From Secundilactobacillus odoratitofui DSM 19909 = JCM 15043 (lineage in GTDB: Bacteria > Bacillota > Bacilli > Lactobacillales > Lactobacillaceae), in NCBI RefSeq assembly GCF_001434895.1, contig NZ_AZEE01000010.1, positions 59,735 through 123,734 on the forward strand: a DNA stretch of 64,000 nt. The letters are read 5' to 3'. Under the pieces are notes generated by a model. It saw only the letters and a program-made list of their open reading frames with translations, did no database searches and was not told the origin of the DNA. Numbering within the stretch: the first letter of the stretch is position 1; every line of letters starts with the position of its first letter. Positions 60,755 to 64,000 of the stretch are shown piece by piece. A program made the position numbers and the translations under genes.

Positions 60755-61504
60755 TTATGATTCGTAAATAGCTGTTAAATATGTCATCAAGTCTTGCTCT
60801 AGTTGATGATGTGCTGAATTAACGGTGATGACGTGGCCAGCATCTTCATAGTAGTGAAAGCTGACTTGACTATTGATTAACTGATCCCGAAGATCATAGG
60901 CTTTAGTCGCTTCAATCAATTCATCTTGACCACCCTGACCCACAAATGTCGGTTGGTGAATCTGATCTAGCCCGGCAGCAACTTCACCCGCAAATTGATT
61001 AATTTGGAGAAGTTGATCAGGAACGCGTTCTTGCAAATACTGCAAACGTTGTGCAATTTCTTGTTCACTCAAATCTGAATAGCGATAGGTTGCTTTGGCT
61101 AATTTGATGAACTCTGGAATCAGGTGATTCTTTCTTGCCATCACAACTGGTGAACTAAACGAGCCACCCCCAATCAACGTGGGGTCTGATTCTAAAGCCT
61201 TCATCGCAAAAATGCCGCCAAGTGACAGACCAAAGATACTGATCTGTTGATACCCTTTTTCCCGCAGAAAATGAATGGCATTTTGCGTGTCTTGCCACCA
61301 AGCCTTAGGTGAACCGGCCGTCAAAATATCTGCCGGTTCACCTGTTGCATGGCCTGCGAACATTGGTGCTAACACAGTGTAGCCCTGCTTTTGTAAGAAG
61401 CGACCAAGCATTCTAACATCATTGGCACTGCTTGCGTATGCATGTAACAAAATAATTGCCCGTTCTCCTGCCTCAAAGAAAAAAGGTTTAGGCATTTGAA
61501 TCAT
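60755..61504 (-). CDS. Carboxylesterase (Est30-like)
   Basis: 249-residue alpha/beta hydrolase of the type found beside rnr in Firmicutes. Oxyanion block LLHAYASSANDVRML, nucleophile Ser in FGLSLGGIFAM near 90, Asp in GQGGQDELI and His in EDAGHVIT. The start MIQMPKPFFFEAG has GGAGGTG ten bases upstream; the longer frame adds 21 residues. Confidence 0.92.
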   Translation of the reverse strand: MIQMPKPFFFEAGERAIILLHAYASSANDVRMLGRFLQKQGYTVLAPMFAGHATGEPADILTAGSPKAWWQDTQNAIHFLREKGYQQISIFGLSLGGIFAMKALESDPTLIGGGSFSSPVVMARKNHLIPEFIKLAKATYRYSDLSEQEIAQRLQYLQERVPDQLLQINQFAGEVAAGLDQIHQPTFVGQGGQDELIEATKAYDLRDQLINSQVSFHYYEDAGHVITVNSAHHQLEQDLMTYLTAIYES

Positions 61505-61544
61505 CGTTCGTTCACCTCCAGACCTTAAATAGCACTTAAATGCG

Positions 61545-61576
61545 AAAAATCCCCCTGTGGACATCACAGGAGGATC
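61545..61576 (-). terminator. Terminator between secG and the esterase gene
   Basis: ATCC-CCTGTG / CACAGG-GGAT stem with T5 tail, 40 bases before the esterase start. It may attenuate rather than end the transcript, since rnr and smpB follow closely. Confidence 0.65.
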
Positions 61577-61582
61577 TCATTG

Positions 61583-61819
61583 CTAGTGTGAAGATAGGTA
61601 AGTTAATGCTAACGCCAACACAAAGAAAATGACTCCCAAAATCACGGTAACCTTCTGCATAAATGCCTCAAAGCCACGAGCTTTTTGTTGTGAGAACAAA
61701 TCCGTTGAACCGCCACCTAAAGCTGACATAGCGTCATCTTGCTTGGCTGGTTGCATTAACACTGCGATAATGATTAGTACGCTATCAATCATCAGTCCTG
61801 CTAATAGTAAATTGTACAA
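61583..61819 (-). CDS. secG: Protein-export translocase subunit SecG
   Basis: 78 residues beginning (M)YNLLLAGLMIDSVL at a TTG seven bases after GGAGG; this matches the family length. Two membrane helices (2-22 and 52-74) flank the conserved QDDAMSALGGGSTDLF. The longer frame to 61867 is not needed. Confidence 0.93.
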   Translation of the reverse strand: MYNLLLAGLMIDSVLIIIAVLMQPAKQDDAMSALGGGSTDLFSQQKARGFEAFMQKVTVILGVIFFVLALALTYLSSH

Positions 61820-61928
61820 GAAATTGCCTCCTATTGTTTCGCTGTCTCTGACAATACCTCTATACAATTTATCATAAAATCATTAAGAATACTAGTCCTA
61901 GCTATACGAACTCATGGCAAGTTTAGAA

Positions 61929-63470
61929 TCAATCTGCGCCGTCTAATTCACTCATTTTCTGACGAATTTTGCTCAGTTGGTCATTGGGAACGTTTAGTAA
62001 GAGCGTATCGCCAAGCTTAATAATTGTATCGCCATTCGGGACGAGTACGCGTTCCCCGCGTTTGATTTCAGTCAGTAGTGTTCCAATCGGCCAATTAACT
62101 TCTCGAACCTGCTTACCTTCAATCAATGCACCCTCAAAAACTGGGAATTCTAATTGCGTAACTGGTGCTACTTGACCTGTACGTGACTGTCGGAGCTGTT
62201 TGTCGAGCATCGCCGCATACACCGGTGCACCACCAAGTACGTCAACTGTCAGATACGCAATGAGCGAAACTAATGCGAGTGGCATTAAATGCTGCAACGT
62301 CCCCACCATCTCGGTAATCAGTAAAATCGCAGTAAAGGGCGCTTTGCTGATACCAGCAAAGTAACCAGCCATCGCTGCAATCACAAAAATTGGGACTTCA
62401 GCAGCTGCTAATAAGTGCGCTGCTACCAAAATTTGACCAAATAACGCGCCAATCACGGCACCCAAAGTTAAAATTGGCAAAAAGATACCGCCGGGCAGGC
62501 CGGTCCCGTAGGCCATCATGGAATAAACAAATCGTAAAATCAGTACAATTAAGAGGACCAACACAGCAGGTGCACGTCCGCCAATGGATACAATCAGACT
62601 ATTACCACCACCAAGAATTTGTGGCATCCACAACCCAATTGGGATTAATAAAATAAATGCAATTAAACTATTATAGGCATCAGGCAGCCACTTTAGTCGG
62701 TGGTACCAATCACCAACGCGTAACACTACTAGTTGATAAACTCTACCTAACAGTCCCAATATCAAGCCTAAAAGGAGTAGCCAGCCATACTGTGGCAATG
62801 GTAACGCGTGGACGTAAGTAATATGTAAAACCGGTGTTAAACCAAAGAAAACGGTGGAAACTAAGTCGGCAGCAATCGCACTTGCTAATGCCGTTATCCA
62901 GACCATGGTTGAGAAATTATGATAAACCTCTTCCAGTATAAATAATGAACTTGCAATTGGCGCGTTAAAGGCAGCTGAAAGTCCTGCCGACGCACCACTG
63001 GCAATCAGCACACGCCGATCATTACCAGTGATTTTTTGAGTAGCAGCAAATCCCTGTCCAACGGTCGCACCAAGTTGAATGGATGGTCCTTCACGACCCA
63101 AAAACAACCCACTCCCAATGGCCAATACACCACCAACAAACTTACGCCAAAGTACCGGCCACCAATGATAATCCAACTCCCCCATCAATTGACCTTCAAC
63201 TTGAGGAATACCGGAACCTTTAATATCAGGTACCTGCTTCAGCCAACGCCCAGTGATCAAAGCCAATATCACACTCAATACGAGCCACACTACGAGTAAA
63301 CTAGGATGCTGGTGTGATTGGCCAAAGAACCACTGAACAAACAGTAACCCACGGCTAATGAGCAGGCGAAAACAACTCACCACTACACCTGCCATGAGAC
63401 CGACTAAAACGCCTTGGCCAACAGCGTAAATTCGTGATAAATCCCATTTCTTAGTTTCTGTCTGCTTCAT
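61929..63470 (-). CDS. ClC-family chloride channel/antiporter with TrkA-C domain
   Basis: 513 residues: about 11 membrane helices with the three selectivity motifs GSGIP (KGSGIPQVE), GREGP (FLGREGPSIQLGA, gating Glu) and the GxFxP motif (GLPGGIFLPILTLGA); residues about 435-505 are a TrkA-C (RCK_C) domain (LEFPVFEGALIEGKQVREV, quoted in part), as in bacterial regulated ClC proteins. Exchanges Cl- for H+ and may bind a nucleotide through the TrkA-C domain. Monocistronic. Confidence 0.93.
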   Translation of the reverse strand: MKQTETKKWDLSRIYAVGQGVLVGLMAGVVVSCFRLLISRGLLFVQWFFGQSHQHPSLLVVWLVLSVILALITGRWLKQVPDIKGSGIPQVEGQLMGELDYHWWPVLWRKFVGGVLAIGSGLFLGREGPSIQLGATVGQGFAATQKITGNDRRVLIASGASAGLSAAFNAPIASSLFILEEVYHNFSTMVWITALASAIAADLVSTVFFGLTPVLHITYVHALPLPQYGWLLLLGLILGLLGRVYQLVVLRVGDWYHRLKWLPDAYNSLIAFILLIPIGLWMPQILGGGNSLIVSIGGRAPAVLVLLIVLILRFVYSMMAYGTGLPGGIFLPILTLGAVIGALFGQILVAAHLLAAAEVPIFVIAAMAGYFAGISKAPFTAILLITEMVGTLQHLMPLALVSLIAYLTVDVLGGAPVYAAMLDKQLRQSRTGQVAPVTQLEFPVFEGALIEGKQVREVNWPIGTLLTEIKRGERVLVPNGDTIIKLGDTLLLNVPNDQLSKIRQKMSELDGAD

Positions 63471-63517
63471 CTCGATACTCCTTACCTAAAAATGTTTACT
63501 CTATAGTTTACCACATC

Positions 63518-63546
63518 AAAAACCGACCGCTGTCTGAACGGTCGGT
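63518..63546 (-). terminator. Terminator of the KPEA-repeat gene
   Basis: ACCGACCG / CGGTCGGT stem with T5 on the - strand. Confidence 0.8.
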
Positions 63547-63569
63547 AATCAAGGTCAATTCATTCGCCA

Positions 63570-64000
63570 TTAATGTACTTGACGCTTTGAATGCTGTAAA
63601 TGCCGATGTTTATGAGTGACTTTTTGCTGTTTATGACGGTGCTTTTGATTCTTTTTGACGACTCGTTTTTTAGCGACGTTCCGTTTTGAATGATGTGGCT
63701 GTTTGACCTTGCTGTGAATCATGCGTTTCTTTTGTTTTAAATAGTGTTTCTTATTTTGTTTTTGAGGTGTTTTACTTTCTTGTTCATGAAGGATAACCAC
63801 CCAATGGTGATGAACGTGCCTTACAATAATTCTAATATGCTGTGTAACCGGTTTCGGCGAAATCTGGGTTTGATTGGGCTTGACTAAATAATCAGGCAGT
63901 TTTTCTGGTTGGGTAAATTTTGTGACCTTTGGTTGTTCAGTTGTTGGTTTTGCTTCTGGTTTTGCTTCTGGTTTTGCTTCTGGTTTTGCTTCTGGTTTTG
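63570..64000 (-). CDS. Partial Lys/His-rich protein with KPEA repeats
   Basis: C-terminal part of a gene that runs off the window; 143 complete codons are open to the edge, so the shorter frame starting at 63800 is not the real start. The visible N-terminal side is KPEA repeated four times (63951-64000), then KPTTEQPKVTKFTQPEKL. The C-terminal 80 residues are extremely basic and His-rich (HKQQKVTHKHRHLQHSKR). Such proteins are often surface or periplasmic wall-spanning linkers, but no anchor or domain is visible here. Confidence 0.7.
   Translation of the reverse strand, partial: KPEAKPEAKPEAKPEAKPTTEQPKVTKFTQPEKLPDYLVKPNQTQISPKPVTQHIRIIVRHVHHHWVVILHEQESKTPQKQNKKHYLKQKKRMIHSKVKQPHHSKRNVAKKRVVKKNQKHRHKQQKVTHKHRHLQHSKRQVH
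63951..64000. repeat. 12-base tandem repeat in coding sequence
   Basis: Four full copies of the 12-mer TTTTGCTTCTGG (+ strand) at the window end, coding KPEA on the - strand; the array continues past the edge. Confidence 0.85.

Noticed and set aside
63951..64000. Short direct repeats as a CRISPR or intergenic satellite
   Set aside because: The 12-mer has no spacers and is in frame with the KPEA-coding gene on the - strand.

Overview
The window is a stretch of low-to-moderate GC Firmicutes chromosome, almost certainly from the Lactobacillaceae. This rests on gene order and protein signatures: an atpBEFHAGDC operon followed by upp-glyA-(ywlC)-prmC-prfA-tdk, a murT/gatD pair, cdaA-cdaR-glmM, secG-esterase-rnr-smpB, Shine-Dalgarno sites of the AAAGGAGG type, GTG/TTG starts, and catabolite-response (cre) sites. 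I cannot name the species. I see no insertion sequence, prophage, CRISPR array or integrase; the region reads as core genome.

Layout. 1-153 is the tail of an unidentified + strand gene. 447-6876 is the complete F1Fo ATP synthase operon (- strand). 7139-12883 is a - strand run: uracil phosphoribosyltransferase, serine hydroxymethyltransferase, threonylcarbamoyl-AMP synthase, the release-factor methylase with its substrate RF1, and thymidine kinase. 13244-15294 holds murT-gatD (+), the lipid II amidotransferase. Next come a serine hydrolase, ilvE, a small unknown gene, two tRNA genes with C34 anticodons (Gln-CUG, Glu-CUC), a CvpA-like protein, pgi, a GRP sugar transporter, a two-component system and a HAD phosphatase. 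The tmRNA gene is at 25409-25778. 26517-29832 has a D,D-carboxypeptidase, a crcB pair for fluoride export and several very small genes, some under 60 codons.

30127-36742 has an OsmC-type protein convergent with a MarR regulator, then a tight licD-ppx-ppk-ppx polyphosphate operon whose first gene seems to start with ATC. Two identical tRNA-Asn genes follow. The 504-base gap at 37465-37968 is not empty: it contains a consensus promoter with a perfect cre site overlapping its -35 box and a terminator about 75 bases downstream, a good candidate for a CcpA-repressed small RNA. 37969-45221 is cell-wall related: a TagH-like ATPase, two glucosaminidases, nagB and glmS. nagB and glmS share NagR/YvoA-like operator sequences.

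45451-48646 is glmM-cdaR-cdaA (c-di-AMP synthesis coupled to amino-sugar synthesis). 48848-57025 holds a DUF1361 protein, a Na+/H+ antiporter, murB, exoA, a DnaQ-like exonuclease, a GNAT enzyme, tsaE, pta and ung. 57218-64000 has a LURP-one-like protein, the smpB-rnr-esterase-secG block, a ClC antiporter with a TrkA-C domain, and the end of a KPEA-repeat, Lys/His-rich protein that runs off the window.

Functional threads: cell-wall precursor flow (glmS, glmM, nagB, murB, murT/gatD, dacA, glucosaminidases, TagH); ribosome rescue and RNA quality control (tmRNA, SmpB, RNase R); central carbon (pgi, pta, sugar transporter); polyphosphate storage. Starts were moved inward from the longest ORF wherever a Shine-Dalgarno site and family N-terminus agreed. 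All homology calls are from reading the sequence; no database search was run.
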